A stretch of DNA of 64,000 bases from Shinella yambaruensis (GCF_022899355.1 NZ_JALJCK010000012.1:62001-126000), one strand, 5' to 3'. Shown: positions 25,347 through 35,400, numbered from the stretch's first letter. The notes: generated by a model from the letters alone, not told the origin. Program-made: numbers and translations.

Positions 25347-26771
25347 ATGCATCGAATGCTCGGCAGGCTGACCGCCCTCTATCGCACGACCGCGGTGCGG
25401 CTTTCCGCCGTCTATCTGCTGCTGTTCGCCCTGTGCGCGGCCTTCCTCGTCTTCTACGTCTCCTCCATGTCGGAGCGGCTGCTGCGCCAGCAGATGCGCG
25501 AGGCGGTGGCGCAGGAGGTCGAGCAGATCGAGCGCGTCTTCGAAGGCAACGGCATGAACGGCCTCCTGCGCACGCTGGAACGGCGCTCGCGCCAGCCGGG
25601 CGCTAATCTCTACATCATCGCAAGCCCGACGGGCGAGGTGCTGGCCGGCAACGTGGCGTCGCTGCAGCCCGGCGTGCTCGATACCGAGGGCTGGACGGAG
25701 ACGCCCTTCCGCTACCAGCGCTACCAGGAGGAGACGCGCGGCAACAACCGCCCGATGGCCTATGCGCAGGTCATCGTGCTCACCAACGGCCTGCGCGTGC
25801 TCGTCGGCCGCGATCTCGGCGAGCCCGAGAATTTCCGTTATCTGGTGCGCCAGGCGCTGATGGTGGCGCTCGGCGTCATGGGCTTCGGGGCGCTCGCCAT
25901 CTGGTACCTGATCGGGCGCAATGCGCTGAAGCGCATGGACCGCATGTCCGGCGCCAGCCAGCGCATCATGGCGGGCGACCTCTCGCAGCGCCTGCCGACC
26001 AGCGGCTCCGGCGATGAGTTCGACCGGCTGTCGGAATCGCTCAACACCATGCTCGGCCGCATCGAGAAGCTCGACGAGGGCCTGAAGCAGGTCTCCGACA
26101 ATATCGCGCATGACCTCAAGACGCCGCTCACCCGGCTGCGCAACAAGGCGGAGGCGGCGCTTGCCGGCGGCGATAGGGCCGACTACCGCACGGCGCTGGA
26201 GGAGATGATCGGGGAATCCGACCAGCTCATCCGCACCTTCAACGCGCTCCTGATGATTTCCCGCGTCGAGGCGGGACAGGCGCCGGCCGAGATGAGCGCG
26301 ATCGACATCAGCGGCATCGCCCAGGACAGCGCCGAGCTCTACGAGCCGGTGGCCGAGGACAGCGGCCTCACGCTGGTGACCGCCATCGCCGACGGCGTCG
26401 AGGTCAAGGGCAACCGCGAGCTCGTCGGCCAGGCGCTCGGCAACCTTATCGACAATGCCATTAAATATGCCGAGGGCAGCGGGGGCGAACCCGAGATCCG
26501 CATTTCCCTCGAACGGCGGGAGGGCGAGGTCGTGCTCTCGGTCGCCGACAGCGGCCCGGGCGTGCCCGACGACAAGCGCGAGGACGTGGTGAAGCGTTTC
26601 GTGCGGCTCGATGCCAGCCGTTCCAAGCCCGGCACGGGCCTCGGCCTCTCGCTGGCCGGCGCCGTCATGGAAATGCATCACGGCCGCCTGGAGCTCGACG
26701 CGACCCATCCGGAGCGGGAAAACAATCGGGGGCTGACCGTCAGGATGGTTTTCCCCGTCGTTGCGGACTGA
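25347..26771 (+). CDS. Sensor histidine kinase (HAMP-HisKA-HATPase), partner of the 24659 regulator
   Basis: A 474-residue inner-membrane kinase. Membrane helices at about 15-37 and 168-190 flank a periplasmic sensor of about 130 residues (ANLYIIASPTGEVLAGN). HAMP follows (KRMDRMSGASQRIMAGDLSQ), then the H-box NIAHDLKTPLTRLRNK (His near 254), N-box LIDNAIKYAEGS, and DSGPGVPDDKR with TGLGLSLAGAVMEMH. The start is ATG 25347; the frame is adjacent to the regulator stop. Ligand unknown. Confidence 0.9.
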   Translation: MHRMLGRLTALYRTTAVRLSAVYLLLFALCAAFLVFYVSSMSERLLRQQMREAVAQEVEQIERVFEGNGMNGLLRTLERRSRQPGANLYIIASPTGEVLAGNVASLQPGVLDTEGWTETPFRYQRYQEETRGNNRPMAYAQVIVLTNGLRVLVGRDLGEPENFRYLVRQALMVALGVMGFGALAIWYLIGRNALKRMDRMSGASQRIMAGDLSQRLPTSGSGDEFDRLSESLNTMLGRIEKLDEGLKQVSDNIAHDLKTPLTRLRNKAEAALAGGDRADYRTALEEMIGESDQLIRTFNALLMISRVEAGQAPAEMSAIDISGIAQDSAELYEPVAEDSGLTLVTAIADGVEVKGNRELVGQALGNLIDNAIKYAEGSGGEPEIRISLERREGEVVLSVADSGPGVPDDKREDVVKRFVRLDASRSKPGTGLGLSLAGAVMEMHHGRLELDATHPERENNRGLTVRMVFPVVAD

Positions 26772-26822
26772 TACATCTTTTCGCGCCGGCCTTTCATCGG
26801 CCGGATGCGGTGAGGAGGCATC

Positions 26823-29774
26823 ATGAGCGCAGCGGAAACGACGCGGTTTTCCGATCTTTCGGCAAGCCCCGTACGGGCTCTCAGCCAGGCGGAGGTCAAG
26901 TCTGTCCTGTCCGATCTCAAGGACTGGGGCAGGGAGCACGCCGCCATCGCCCGGCTTCTCGGCGAGGAGGGGCCGCTCAAGGATTTCATCGTCGCCACCC
27001 TGTCGCTCTCGCCCTATCTGCGCGACACGGCCCGCATCGATCCCGGCCTGCTCGCCCGCGCGCTCGAAGAGCCGATCCTGCCCGCGGTGCAAGCCGCTAT
27101 CGACGGCGCCCGCAAGGCCTGGCGGACGGAGGACGGCGAGGTGACGGAGGCCGTGCTGATGACGCGGCTGCGCCGCGCCAAGCGCGAGGTCGCCTTCTTC
27201 ACCGCCCTTGCCGACCTTGCCCGCATTTTCGACGCGCGGCGCACCACGGCGCTGCTGACGGATCTCGCCGAGGCGACGACGTCCGCGGCCATCGACCACC
27301 TGCTTTTATCGGCGCATGAGAGCGGCAAGCTGACGCTGCCCGATCCCGCCCGCCCGAGCGAGGGCTCCGGCCTCATCGTGCTCGGCATGGGCAAGCTGGG
27401 CGCGGCGGAGCTCAACTATTCCTCCGATATCGACCTCGTCGTCTTCTTCGATCCGATGGCCGGCATCGCCGTCGATCCGAGCGAGGCCGTCGAGACCTTT
27501 TCCCGCCTCGTGCGCCGGCTGATCCGCATCATGCAGGAGCGGACGGCGGACGGCTATGTCTTCCGCACGGACCTGCGGCTGCGGCCCGATCCCGGCGCCA
27601 CGCCGCTCGCCATCTCGGTCGATTCGGCGATGCTCTATTACGAAGGCAGGGGGCAGAACTGGGAGCGGGCCGCCTTCATCAAGGCAAAGCCTGTTGCCGG
27701 CGACCTCAGGGCCGGCGAAGCCTTCCTCAAGGAGCTCACGCCCTTCGTCTTCCGCAAGTACCTCGACTATGCGGCGATCGCCGACATCCATTCGATCAAG
27801 CGGCAGATCCATGTGCACAAGGGGCACGGCGAGATCGCGGTGAAGGGCCACAACGTCAAGCTCGGCCGCGGCGGCATCCGCGAGATCGAGTTCTTCGTGC
27901 AGACCCAGCAGCTGATCGCCGGCGGGCGCGTCCCGGCGCTGCGCCTGCGCGCCACCGAGCCGATGCTGGCGGAACTTGCTAGGGCGAGCTGGATCGACGC
28001 GGCGACCGCCGAGGAACTGACGCAGGCCTACTGGTTCCTGCGTGATGTCGAGCACCGCATCCAGATGGTGCGCGACGAGCAGACCCATGTGCTGCCGGAA
28101 ACCGAGGCCGAGCTGAAGCGCATCGCCTATATGCTGGGCTTTGCGGACACCGCGGCCTTCTCCGCCCGGCTGGTCGAGGTGCTGAAGACCGTGGAGCGGC
28201 GCTATGCGGCGCTCTTCGAGCAGGAGGCGAAGCTCTCCTCGGAGACCGGCAATCTCGTCTTCACCGGCCAGAAGGACGATCCGGACACGCTGGAGACGCT
28301 GAAGCGCCTGGGCTTCGAGCGCCCCGCCGACATTTCCCGCACCATCCGCACCTGGCACTACGGGCGCTACCGCGCCACGCAGTCCGTCGAGGCGCGCGAA
28401 CGGCTGACGGAGCTGACGCCGGAGCTGCTGCGCGTCTTCGGCGAGAGCAAGCGGGCGGACGAGGCGCTGTTGCGCTTCGACAATTTCATCTCCGGCCTGC
28501 CGGCGGGCATCCAGCTCTTCTCGCTGCTCGGCAACAATCCGGCGCTGCTCTCCCTCATCGTCAACATCATGTCGTCGGCGCCGCGCCTTGCCGAGGTGAT
28601 CGCGGCAAAGCCCCATGTCTTCGACGGCATGCTCGATCCGGGGCTTCTCGCCGAACTGCCGACCCGCGCCTATCTCTCCGAGCGCATCGACGGCTTCGTC
28701 TCCGGCGCGCGGCATTACGAGGAGATCCTCGATCGCCTGCGCATCATCGCCGCCGAACAGCGCTTCCTTATCGGCATCCGCCTTCTGACCGGCGCGATCA
28801 CCGGAAAGCAGGCCGCCCGCGCCTTCACCCATGTCGCCGATCTCATCGTCCAGGCGGCCTTCAAGGCGGTGCTGGAGGAGGTCGAGGCGGCGCATGGCAG
28901 GTTTCCCGGCGGGCGCGTCGCGCTGGTCGGCATGGGCAAGCTCGGCAGTTTCGAGCTGACGGCGGGCTCGGACATCGACCTCATCCTGCTCTACGACCAC
29001 GACAGCGACGCCTTCGAATCGGACGGCGCCAAGCCGCTGGACAACGTCAAGTATTTCACCCGCATCACGCAGCGGCTGATCGCGGCGCTCTCCGCCCCGA
29101 CGGCCGAAGGCGTGCTCTACGAGGTCGACATGCGGCTTCGCCCCTCCGGCAACAAGGGGCCGGTCGCCACCCGCATCACCGCCTTCGCCAAGTACCAGGC
29201 GGAGGAGGCCTGGACCTGGGAGCACATGGCGCTGACCCGCGCCCGCGTGCTCTGCGGCGACGAGAGCCTGATGCGGCAGGCGGAGGAGATCTTCCGCGCG
29301 GTGCTCGCCCGTAAGCGCAATGCGGGCAAGATCGCCAAGGATGTGCTCGAGATGCGGACGCTGATCGACGAGGAGAAGCCGCCGAAGGATATCTGGGACC
29401 TGAAGCTGATTGCCGGCGGGCTGATCGACATCGAGTTCATCGCCCAGTTCCTCGCGCTGGTGGCGCCGGCGCGGGGCGCCGCGCAGCCGGAAAGGGCGCT
29501 GCCGACGGGCGATGCGCTGGCGCTGCTCGGACAGAGCATGATGGACCCGAACGATCTCGACACGGTGCAGCGGGCGCTCACCCTCTATACGGAGATCTCC
29601 CAGATCGTGCGCCTCAGCGTCGATGGCGGCTTCGACCCGAAGGAGGCCCCCGCCGGCCTCGTCGACCTCGTCTGCCGCGCCGGCGACTGCCCGGACGTGC
29701 GCGCGCTGGAGGCGGATATAAGGCGCGTCTCCAAGGCGGTGCGGAAGATCTTTCAGGGGGTGGTGAAGGGATAA
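26823..29774 (+). CDS. glnE: Bifunctional glutamine synthetase adenylyltransferase/removase GlnE
   Basis: A 983-residue cytosolic enzyme that adenylylates glutamine synthetase when nitrogen is plentiful and reverses it under starvation, guided by PII and glutamine. Two nucleotidyltransferase domains are visible: the N-terminal removase (GMGKLGAAELNYSSDIDL near 188) and the C-terminal transferase (GMGKLGSFELTAGSDIDL near 703), each with the GSDID-type metal site (SSDID in the first). Conserved tails RGGIREIEFFVQTQQL and LIDIEFIAQFLAL follow each. ATG 26823 is preceded by GAGGAGGCATC. Length is usual. Confidence 0.97.
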   Translation: MSAAETTRFSDLSASPVRALSQAEVKSVLSDLKDWGREHAAIARLLGEEGPLKDFIVATLSLSPYLRDTARIDPGLLARALEEPILPAVQAAIDGARKAWRTEDGEVTEAVLMTRLRRAKREVAFFTALADLARIFDARRTTALLTDLAEATTSAAIDHLLLSAHESGKLTLPDPARPSEGSGLIVLGMGKLGAAELNYSSDIDLVVFFDPMAGIAVDPSEAVETFSRLVRRLIRIMQERTADGYVFRTDLRLRPDPGATPLAISVDSAMLYYEGRGQNWERAAFIKAKPVAGDLRAGEAFLKELTPFVFRKYLDYAAIADIHSIKRQIHVHKGHGEIAVKGHNVKLGRGGIREIEFFVQTQQLIAGGRVPALRLRATEPMLAELARASWIDAATAEELTQAYWFLRDVEHRIQMVRDEQTHVLPETEAELKRIAYMLGFADTAAFSARLVEVLKTVERRYAALFEQEAKLSSETGNLVFTGQKDDPDTLETLKRLGFERPADISRTIRTWHYGRYRATQSVEARERLTELTPELLRVFGESKRADEALLRFDNFISGLPAGIQLFSLLGNNPALLSLIVNIMSSAPRLAEVIAAKPHVFDGMLDPGLLAELPTRAYLSERIDGFVSGARHYEEILDRLRIIAAEQRFLIGIRLLTGAITGKQAARAFTHVADLIVQAAFKAVLEEVEAAHGRFPGGRVALVGMGKLGSFELTAGSDIDLILLYDHDSDAFESDGAKPLDNVKYFTRITQRLIAALSAPTAEGVLYEVDMRLRPSGNKGPVATRITAFAKYQAEEAWTWEHMALTRARVLCGDESLMRQAEEIFRAVLARKRNAGKIAKDVLEMRTLIDEEKPPKDIWDLKLIAGGLIDIEFIAQFLALVAPARGAAQPERALPTGDALALLGQSMMDPNDLDTVQRALTLYTEISQIVRLSVDGGFDPKEAPAGLVDLVCRAGDCPDVRALEADIRRVSKAVRKIFQGVVKG

Positions 29775-29830
29775 GCGCTACCTCCCTCTGCCCTGCCCGG
29801 CATTTCCGCCACAAGGACGGGGCAATCGTC

Positions 29831-30042
29831 TATGGAGTTCGACGGTGCCACTCTTCCCTTCTCCCCCGCGGGGAGAAGGTGGCCCGAAGGGTCGGATGAG
29901 GGGGGGGCTCGGACGGATCGGTTACGCCTTCGCCATCCCCCTCATCCGCCTGCCGGCACCTTCTCCCCGCGGGGGAGAAGGGGATGGGGCGACGGTTTCC
30001 TTCCAAAGGTGATGGTTCTGCGGTCAGGGGACGGCTTGGCAG
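29831..30042. repeat. Mosaic palindromic repeat (family A1), copy 2
   Basis: The same element as at 8878, in the reverse arrangement of its halves: edge TATGGAGTTCGACGGTGC, stem CCTTCTCCCCCGCGGGGAG, spacer GGCTCGGACGGATCGGTTAC, second stem, and edge CGGTTTCCTTCCAAAGGTGA. It fills most of the 294-base gap between the converging glnE and pleC-like genes and probably serves as a terminator region. Confidence 0.85.
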
Positions 30043-30068
30043 AGAGGAGCGTCCTCGCGCCGTCGCCC

Positions 30069-32417
30069 TCAGGCCGCCGCCAGATGCAGCGCCGCCAGCC
30101 GTTCCCGGTCGGGGATGCGCACGGAGATGATCGTGCCCTTGCCCTCGACGGAGTGGATGCGCATGGCCCCGCCATGCAGGTGGGCGAGCGAGCGGGAGAT
30201 GGCGAGGCCGAGGCCGGAGCCGCCCTTGCTCTTGGCATACTGGCTCTGCACCTGCTCGAAGGGCTGGCCGATCTTCTGCAGCGCGGATTTCGGGATGCCG
30301 ATGCCGGTGTCGGCGATCGTCAGCGTGACGGCGCCGTCCACCCTGCGTGCCCGCACCTCCACCCTGCCGCCGGGATTGGTGAACTTCATGGCGTTCGACA
30401 GGAGGTTCAGCAGGATCTGCTTCATGGCGCGGCGGTCGGCGACCGTCAGCAGGTTGCCCGGGCAGGCCTGCCGCACCTCGATGTGCTTCTTCTCCGCCTG
30501 CAGCATGGTGAGGCGCAGCGTCTCCTCGATCAGCGGCGACAGGTCGACCGTCTCGCAGCTGATGCGCATGTGGCCGGCCTCGATCTTCGACATGTCGAGG
30601 ATGTCGCTGATGACGTTGAGCAGGTGCTTGCCGCTCTCGTGGATGTCGCGGGAATATTCGCGGTACTTGTCCGAGCCGAGCGGGCCGAACATCTGGTTCT
30701 GCAGGATCTCGGAAAAGCCGAGGATGGCGTTGAGCGGTGTGCGCAGCTCATGCGACATGTTGGCGAGGAATTCGGACTTGGCCCGGTTGGCCGCCTCCGC
30801 ACGGTCCTTTTCCGCCTGGTAGTTGGCATTGGCGAGCGAAAGCTCGGCCTTCTGCCGCTCCAGCTTGGCGCGCGAGGCGGAGAGGTCGCCGATCGTCGCC
30901 ATCAGGCGGCGTTCGGATTCGCGCAGGCGCACCTGGTGGCGCTTCATCATGGTGATGTCGGTGCCGACGGAGACGAGGCCGCCGTCGCGGGTGCGCCGCT
31001 CGTTGATCTGCAGCCAGCGCTCGTCGGCAAGCTGTACCTCGCTGGTCTGCGAGACGCCCGCGCCGTCCGCATCCGCGATGCGCCGCTCGATGACCGGCCG
31101 GGCCGCGGCGGCATGCACCGTCGCCCGGTCCGTGCCCGGAACGAGCACGTCGTCGGGAAGGCCGTAGGCCTGCTGGTAGTGCGCATTGCACATGACGAGC
31201 CGGTCGCTCTTGTCCCACAGCACGAAGGCCTCGGAGGTGCATTCGATGGCGTCGGCGAGCCGCTGGTCGGCTTCCTGGTAGCGCTGGGCGAGCCGGTGCT
31301 GCTCGGTCACGTCCATGGCGATGCCGATCATGTGCATGCGGCCGGAGGCCATGCGGATGAGCTGGGCGCGGGCGCGCAGCCACACATAGTGGCCTTCGGC
31401 ATGGCGCATGCGGAACACCTGGTCCACCTGCTTGGCCTCGCTGCGCGCGACGGCCCGGGCGACCTGGTAGATGCCGTCGTCGTCGGGGTGCATCAGCCGG
31501 GCGGCATCGCCGAAGGAGAGCACGCTGTCGCGCGCCGGCATGCCGAGCATTTCATACATGGAGCGCGACCAGAACAGCCGCCGGCTCGAGAGGTCGAAAT
31601 CCCAGAGGCCGCAGCGGCCGCGGGCGAGCGCCGTCTCCACGCGCAGGTTCGATTCGGCGAAGATCGCGTCCGCGTCGCGCGCCCGCTTCGCCTGGATGTA
31701 ATAGGCATAGAGGATGACGAGCAGGATCGCCGAAATGCCGGAAAACAGCGTGACGTTCAGCGCCACCTCGTCGCGCCAGAACGTCGCGAGCTGCCCGAGC
31801 GGGTTGGCGACGATGATGAAGCCGCCCTTCTTCGGCATCTGCACGAGCGAGGCGTAGTAGTCCTCATCGCCGATGCGGGCGCGGAAGACGCCGGCCGGAT
31901 CGCCGAAATACTGGATCGCCGCCAGCTCCGGAGAGAACCGCGCGAGCGACAGGCCGACATAGCGCGCCGCGCCCAGCGAGGCGCCGAAGACCTGGCCCTT
32001 CTCCGCCACGAAGAGAACAAGCCCGCCCGGCTGCATGCGATCCTGCGGCAGATGCAGGGAAAGCGCCGCCTCGACCGCCATGCGGTCGGATTTCGCCAGG
32101 CTCTCGGCCATCGGGCCGGAGAACACCGCCTCGGCGGCCATTGCCGTCAGCGACGTCGTGTCCTTGACGCTGGTCTCCATCCGGTCGTGCTCGACCAGGA
32201 TGCCGGCCATGCGCGAGATGGCCACAACGAACAGAAAGGCGATGATCAGGATCGGTATCGACCGCTTCAGCACGGGCTCGGCCCGTGTCAGATGCCGCGC
32301 GGCAGGCCCGGCGAAAATCTTCGCCTGTCCCGTCAGCTCGCTTTCCCAGGCCGCCATTCCCGGAAAATTGAGGTGAGTCCACCCGCCGGCTGCGCGTCCT
32401 CGTTGCGCGTCCGTCAT
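30069..32417 (-). CDS. pleC: PleC/PdhS-family PAS sensor histidine kinase
   Basis: A 782-residue membrane kinase. Two N-terminal helices (about 50-72 and 218-240) enclose a periplasmic domain. Two PAS domains follow (about 265-370 and 390-500; FDLSSRRLFWSRSMYEMLGM). The H-box region NMSHELRTPLNAILGFSEIL (His near 555) continues with NQMFGPLGSDKY and ISDILDMSKIEAGH, diagnostic of the PdhS/PleC/DivJ group that controls DivK and polarity. The ATPase shows LLNLLSNAMKFTNPGG and GGSGLGLAISRSLAHLHGG. Position next to glnE is, as I recall, that of S. meliloti pleC. A CtrA-like box lies about 95 bases upstream. Confidence 0.8.
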   Translation of the reverse strand: MTDAQRGRAAGGWTHLNFPGMAAWESELTGQAKIFAGPAARHLTRAEPVLKRSIPILIIAFLFVVAISRMAGILVEHDRMETSVKDTTSLTAMAAEAVFSGPMAESLAKSDRMAVEAALSLHLPQDRMQPGGLVLFVAEKGQVFGASLGAARYVGLSLARFSPELAAIQYFGDPAGVFRARIGDEDYYASLVQMPKKGGFIIVANPLGQLATFWRDEVALNVTLFSGISAILLVILYAYYIQAKRARDADAIFAESNLRVETALARGRCGLWDFDLSSRRLFWSRSMYEMLGMPARDSVLSFGDAARLMHPDDDGIYQVARAVARSEAKQVDQVFRMRHAEGHYVWLRARAQLIRMASGRMHMIGIAMDVTEQHRLAQRYQEADQRLADAIECTSEAFVLWDKSDRLVMCNAHYQQAYGLPDDVLVPGTDRATVHAAAARPVIERRIADADGAGVSQTSEVQLADERWLQINERRTRDGGLVSVGTDITMMKRHQVRLRESERRLMATIGDLSASRAKLERQKAELSLANANYQAEKDRAEAANRAKSEFLANMSHELRTPLNAILGFSEILQNQMFGPLGSDKYREYSRDIHESGKHLLNVISDILDMSKIEAGHMRISCETVDLSPLIEETLRLTMLQAEKKHIEVRQACPGNLLTVADRRAMKQILLNLLSNAMKFTNPGGRVEVRARRVDGAVTLTIADTGIGIPKSALQKIGQPFEQVQSQYAKSKGGSGLGLAISRSLAHLHGGAMRIHSVEGKGTIISVRIPDRERLAALHLAAA

Positions 32418-32512
32418 AGTCTTAAACCTTGTACCCTCTCGTGATTCGGCGCGCCGCTCGCCCGAATCTGCCTTAATGAATCAATTGTGATTCGGCTTGT
32501 CCAGCGGAAAAG

Positions 32513-32528
32513 GTAACCAAGTCTTAAC
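32513..32528. promoter_or_regulatory. Candidate CtrA box upstream of the PleC-like kinase
   Basis: GTAA (32513-32516), seven bases, then TTAAC (32524-32528), close to the CtrA consensus TTAA-N7-TTAA with one mismatch. It lies about 95 bases upstream of the kinase start. One mismatch in the first half site makes this tentative. Confidence 0.35.
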
Positions 32529-32578
32529 CATTTCTTATGGTTGGGAAATTGGGGGGGCGGTCCGGCGTGGTGCCGCTA

Positions 32579-32735
32579 TCCCCCCCTCTGCCCTGCCGGG
32601 CATCTCCCCCTCAAGGGGGGAGATTGGATGGGGCGACGTTTCGCTCATCATAAACGTCGCGGCTTGAGCAATGTCCCAGCGTCCTGCTGATCTCCCCCCT
32701 TGAGGGGGAGATGCCCGGCAGGGCAGAGGGGGGTA
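32579..32735. repeat. Long inverted repeat (family D) in the 32418-32751 gap
   Basis: The arms of about 46 bp at 32579-32624 and 32690-32735 are nearly perfect complements. They contain CCCCTCTGCCCTGCCGGGCA followed by TCTCCCCCTCAAGGGGGGAG, itself a nested palindrome. The loop of about 65 bases holds GGGCGACGTTTCGCTCATCA. It sits between pepN's end and the pleC promoter region. It is a dispersed rhizobial repeat; no gene is seen in this gap. Confidence 0.85.
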
Positions 32736-32751
32736 GCCATCCGCGCGCCAC

Positions 32752-35400
32752 TTAGCCCTTCAGCATGCGCTCCACGATGTCCGAAACGTCGGAAGACAGC
32801 TTTTCGCCCGCCGCGATCGTGCGCAGCGCGTTGCGCGCATGGTCCGAACGGCCGTCCTCGAGTGCCCGCCAGGAGCGCATGGAGGTGAGGATACGGGCGG
32901 CGAGCTGCGGGTTCTTCGGGTCGATCTCAAGAATCTGCTCGGCGAGGAAGCGGTAGCCGGCGCCGTCCGCCCGGTTGAAGCCGGTGGGGTTCGAGAAGGC
33001 GAAGGTGCCGACGAGCGCGCGCACGCGGTTCGGGTTCGCCCTGTTGAAGTGCGGGCTTTCCATCAGCGCCCTGACGCGGTCCAGCGCGCCGTCGCCCGGA
33101 ATGGTCGACTGGATGGAGAACCACTTGTCGATGACCAGCGCATTGTCGGCAAAGCGGGCGCGGAAGGTTTCGAGCGCTGCCGCCGCCTCCGGCGCGTCCG
33201 GGAAGCGATGGGCGAGCACGGTGAGCGCGGCGCTGAGATCGGTCATGTTGTCGGCCGCCGCGAAGGCCTCCGCGGCGCGGGCCGGCGTGCCGTCGGCCAC
33301 GGCGAGATAGGCGAGGGCCGCATTGCGCAGCGCCCGCCGGCCGGCGCTCATCGCATCCGGCGTGAAGGTGCCGGCGGTGCGGTGACCTTCGAAGAGCGCG
33401 GCGAAGACGGCGGGGTCGCGGTTCGCCACGAAGGCGAGCACGGCTTCGCGGCCGGCGCGGATGGCGTCCGGGTCGTTGTTGCTGCCGAGTTCGCGGGCGA
33501 TGTCGGATTCGGAGGGCAGCGCCAGCGCCTGCGCGCGGAAGGCCGGCTCCAGCGTCTCGTCGCCGGCAATGGCGATCAGCGTGTCGGCGAGGACCGGGTT
33601 CGTCTCGACCGTCTCACCGGCCCGTGCCTTGCGCGCGGCCTCGACGAGGTTCGGCAGGGCGAGGTCGTTCAGCGCCTGCCAGCGGGCGAAGAGATCGCTG
33701 TCGTGGCGGGCGATATGGGCAAGGTCGGCGGGCGCCTGCTCGAAATGCAGGTTGATCGGCGCGGAGAAGCTGCGGTTGAGCGAGACGACCGGGCGCGAGG
33801 CGATGCCGGAGAAGGTCACCGTCTGGCGGCGCTCCCGGAGATGCAGCACGTCGCCGGTCACGTCGGCGCCGCTGACGGCGCTCGGCAGCGCTTCCGTGCC
33901 GTCGGCGGAGAGGAGGCCGAAGCGCAGCGGAATGTGCATCGGTTCCTTCGCGGCCTGGCCGGGCGTCGGCGGGATCATCTGCTCCAGCGACAGCGCGAAC
34001 GCACCCTTCGCCTGGTCGTAGCTCGACGAGACGCTGACGAGCGGCGTGCCGGCCTGATGGTACCAGAGCGAGAACTGCGAGAGGTCGACGTCGTTCGCCG
34101 CCTCGAAGCATTCGACGAAATCCTCGATCGTCGCGGCATCGCCGTCGTGCCGCTCGAAATAGAGGTCCATGCCCTTCTTGAAGCCGTCCTTGCCGACGAT
34201 GGTCGCGATCATGCGCGTCACCTCGGAGCCTTTTTCATAGACGGTCGTCGTGTAGAAGTTGTTGATCTCGCGGTATTTCGTCGGGCGCACGGGATGGGCG
34301 AGGGGGCCGGCATCCTCCGGGAACTGCTCGGACTTCAGGTGCCGTACCTCGGCGATGCGCTTGACCGCGCGCGAGCGCTGGTCGGCGGAGAATTCGTGGT
34401 CGCGATAGACCGTCAGGCCTTCCTTGAGGCAGAGCTGGAACCAGTCGCGGCAGGTGACGCGGTTGCCGGTCCAGTTGTGGAAATATTCGTGGGCGATGAT
34501 CGCCTCGATATTCGCATAGTCCTGGTCGGTGGCGCTCTCGGGGTCGGCGAGCACGTATTTGTCGTTGAAGACGTTGAGCCCCTTGTTCTCCATGGCGCCC
34601 ATGTTGAAGTCGGAGACGGCGACGATCATGAAGATGTCGAGGTCGTATTCGCGCCCGAAAACCTCCTCGTCCCACTTCATCGAGCGCTTCAGCGCGTCCA
34701 TGGCATAGGCCGCGCGCGGCTCCTTGCCGTGCTCGACATAGATCTTCAGCGTCACCTCGCGGCCGGACATGGTGGTGAACGTGTCCTCCACGACGCCGAG
34801 ATCGCCGGCGACCAGCGCGAAGAGATAGGAGGGCTTCGGATGCGGGTCGAACCAGGCGGCGAAATGCCTGCCTTCGCCGTAGCCGGCGCCGCCCAAAAAG
34901 TTGCCGTTGGACAGCAGCAACGGGCAGCTCGCCTTGTCGGCGATGATGTTGACCGTATAGACGGCGAGCACGTCCGGCCGGTCGGGGAAATAGGTGATGC
35001 GGCGGAAGCCTTCGGCCTCGCACTGGGTGCAGTAGACGCCGTTGGTGCGGTAGAGGCCCATCAGCTGGGTGTTGGCCTCCGGGTTGATCATCGTGGTGAT
35101 GGTGATCTCGAAGGGGTCCGTCGCCGGCAGGTCGCGGATCGTCAGGCTGTCGGGCGTGGCGTCGTAGCGCGCCTCGTCCATCTCCATCTGGTCGAAGAGC
35201 AGGCTGGTCATGACCAGTTCGTCGCCGTCGAGCACCAGCGGCGCGGCGGGATCGGCGCCTTCGCGGCGGTGGAAGATCAGCCGCGCCTCGACCTTGGTTT
35301 CCGTCGGGTCCAGTTCGAAGGTCAGGTCGACGCGCTCGAGAACGAAGTCGGTCTGGCGATAGTCTGCCAGATGGATGATCCGGCCGTTCTCTGTCCGCAT
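32752..35400 (-). CDS. pepN: Aminopeptidase N (M1 zinc metallopeptidase)
   Basis: An 882-residue cytosolic exopeptidase that removes N-terminal residues from peptides. The substrate-anchoring GAMEN motif lies at 268-272, and zinc ligands are His304 and His308 (HEYFHNW) plus Glu327 (CLKEGLTV), all present. The N-terminal beta domain has MGLYRTNGVYCTQCEAEGFR, typical of the E. coli PepN subgroup. The C-terminal Ig-like and helical domains are complete. Start ATG 35400 is preceded on the minus strand by GGAGCAGGACAT. Monocistronic in appearance. Confidence 0.96.
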   Translation of the reverse strand: MRTENGRIIHLADYRQTDFVLERVDLTFELDPTETKVEARLIFHRREGADPAAPLVLDGDELVMTSLLFDQMEMDEARYDATPDSLTIRDLPATDPFEITITTMINPEANTQLMGLYRTNGVYCTQCEAEGFRRITYFPDRPDVLAVYTVNIIADKASCPLLLSNGNFLGGAGYGEGRHFAAWFDPHPKPSYLFALVAGDLGVVEDTFTTMSGREVTLKIYVEHGKEPRAAYAMDALKRSMKWDEEVFGREYDLDIFMIVAVSDFNMGAMENKGLNVFNDKYVLADPESATDQDYANIEAIIAHEYFHNWTGNRVTCRDWFQLCLKEGLTVYRDHEFSADQRSRAVKRIAEVRHLKSEQFPEDAGPLAHPVRPTKYREINNFYTTTVYEKGSEVTRMIATIVGKDGFKKGMDLYFERHDGDAATIEDFVECFEAANDVDLSQFSLWYHQAGTPLVSVSSSYDQAKGAFALSLEQMIPPTPGQAAKEPMHIPLRFGLLSADGTEALPSAVSGADVTGDVLHLRERRQTVTFSGIASRPVVSLNRSFSAPINLHFEQAPADLAHIARHDSDLFARWQALNDLALPNLVEAARKARAGETVETNPVLADTLIAIAGDETLEPAFRAQALALPSESDIARELGSNNDPDAIRAGREAVLAFVANRDPAVFAALFEGHRTAGTFTPDAMSAGRRALRNAALAYLAVADGTPARAAEAFAAADNMTDLSAALTVLAHRFPDAPEAAAALETFRARFADNALVIDKWFSIQSTIPGDGALDRVRALMESPHFNRANPNRVRALVGTFAFSNPTGFNRADGAGYRFLAEQILEIDPKNPQLAARILTSMRSWRALEDGRSDHARNALRTIAAGEKLSSDVSDIVERMLKG

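Noticed and set aside
29832..32444. 870-codon plus-strand frame opposite the PleC-like kinase
   Set aside because: The minus-strand frame encodes a complete PAS kinase with all motifs; the plus-strand product is low-complexity Arg/Ala/Gly sequence typical of antisense frames in GC-rich DNA.
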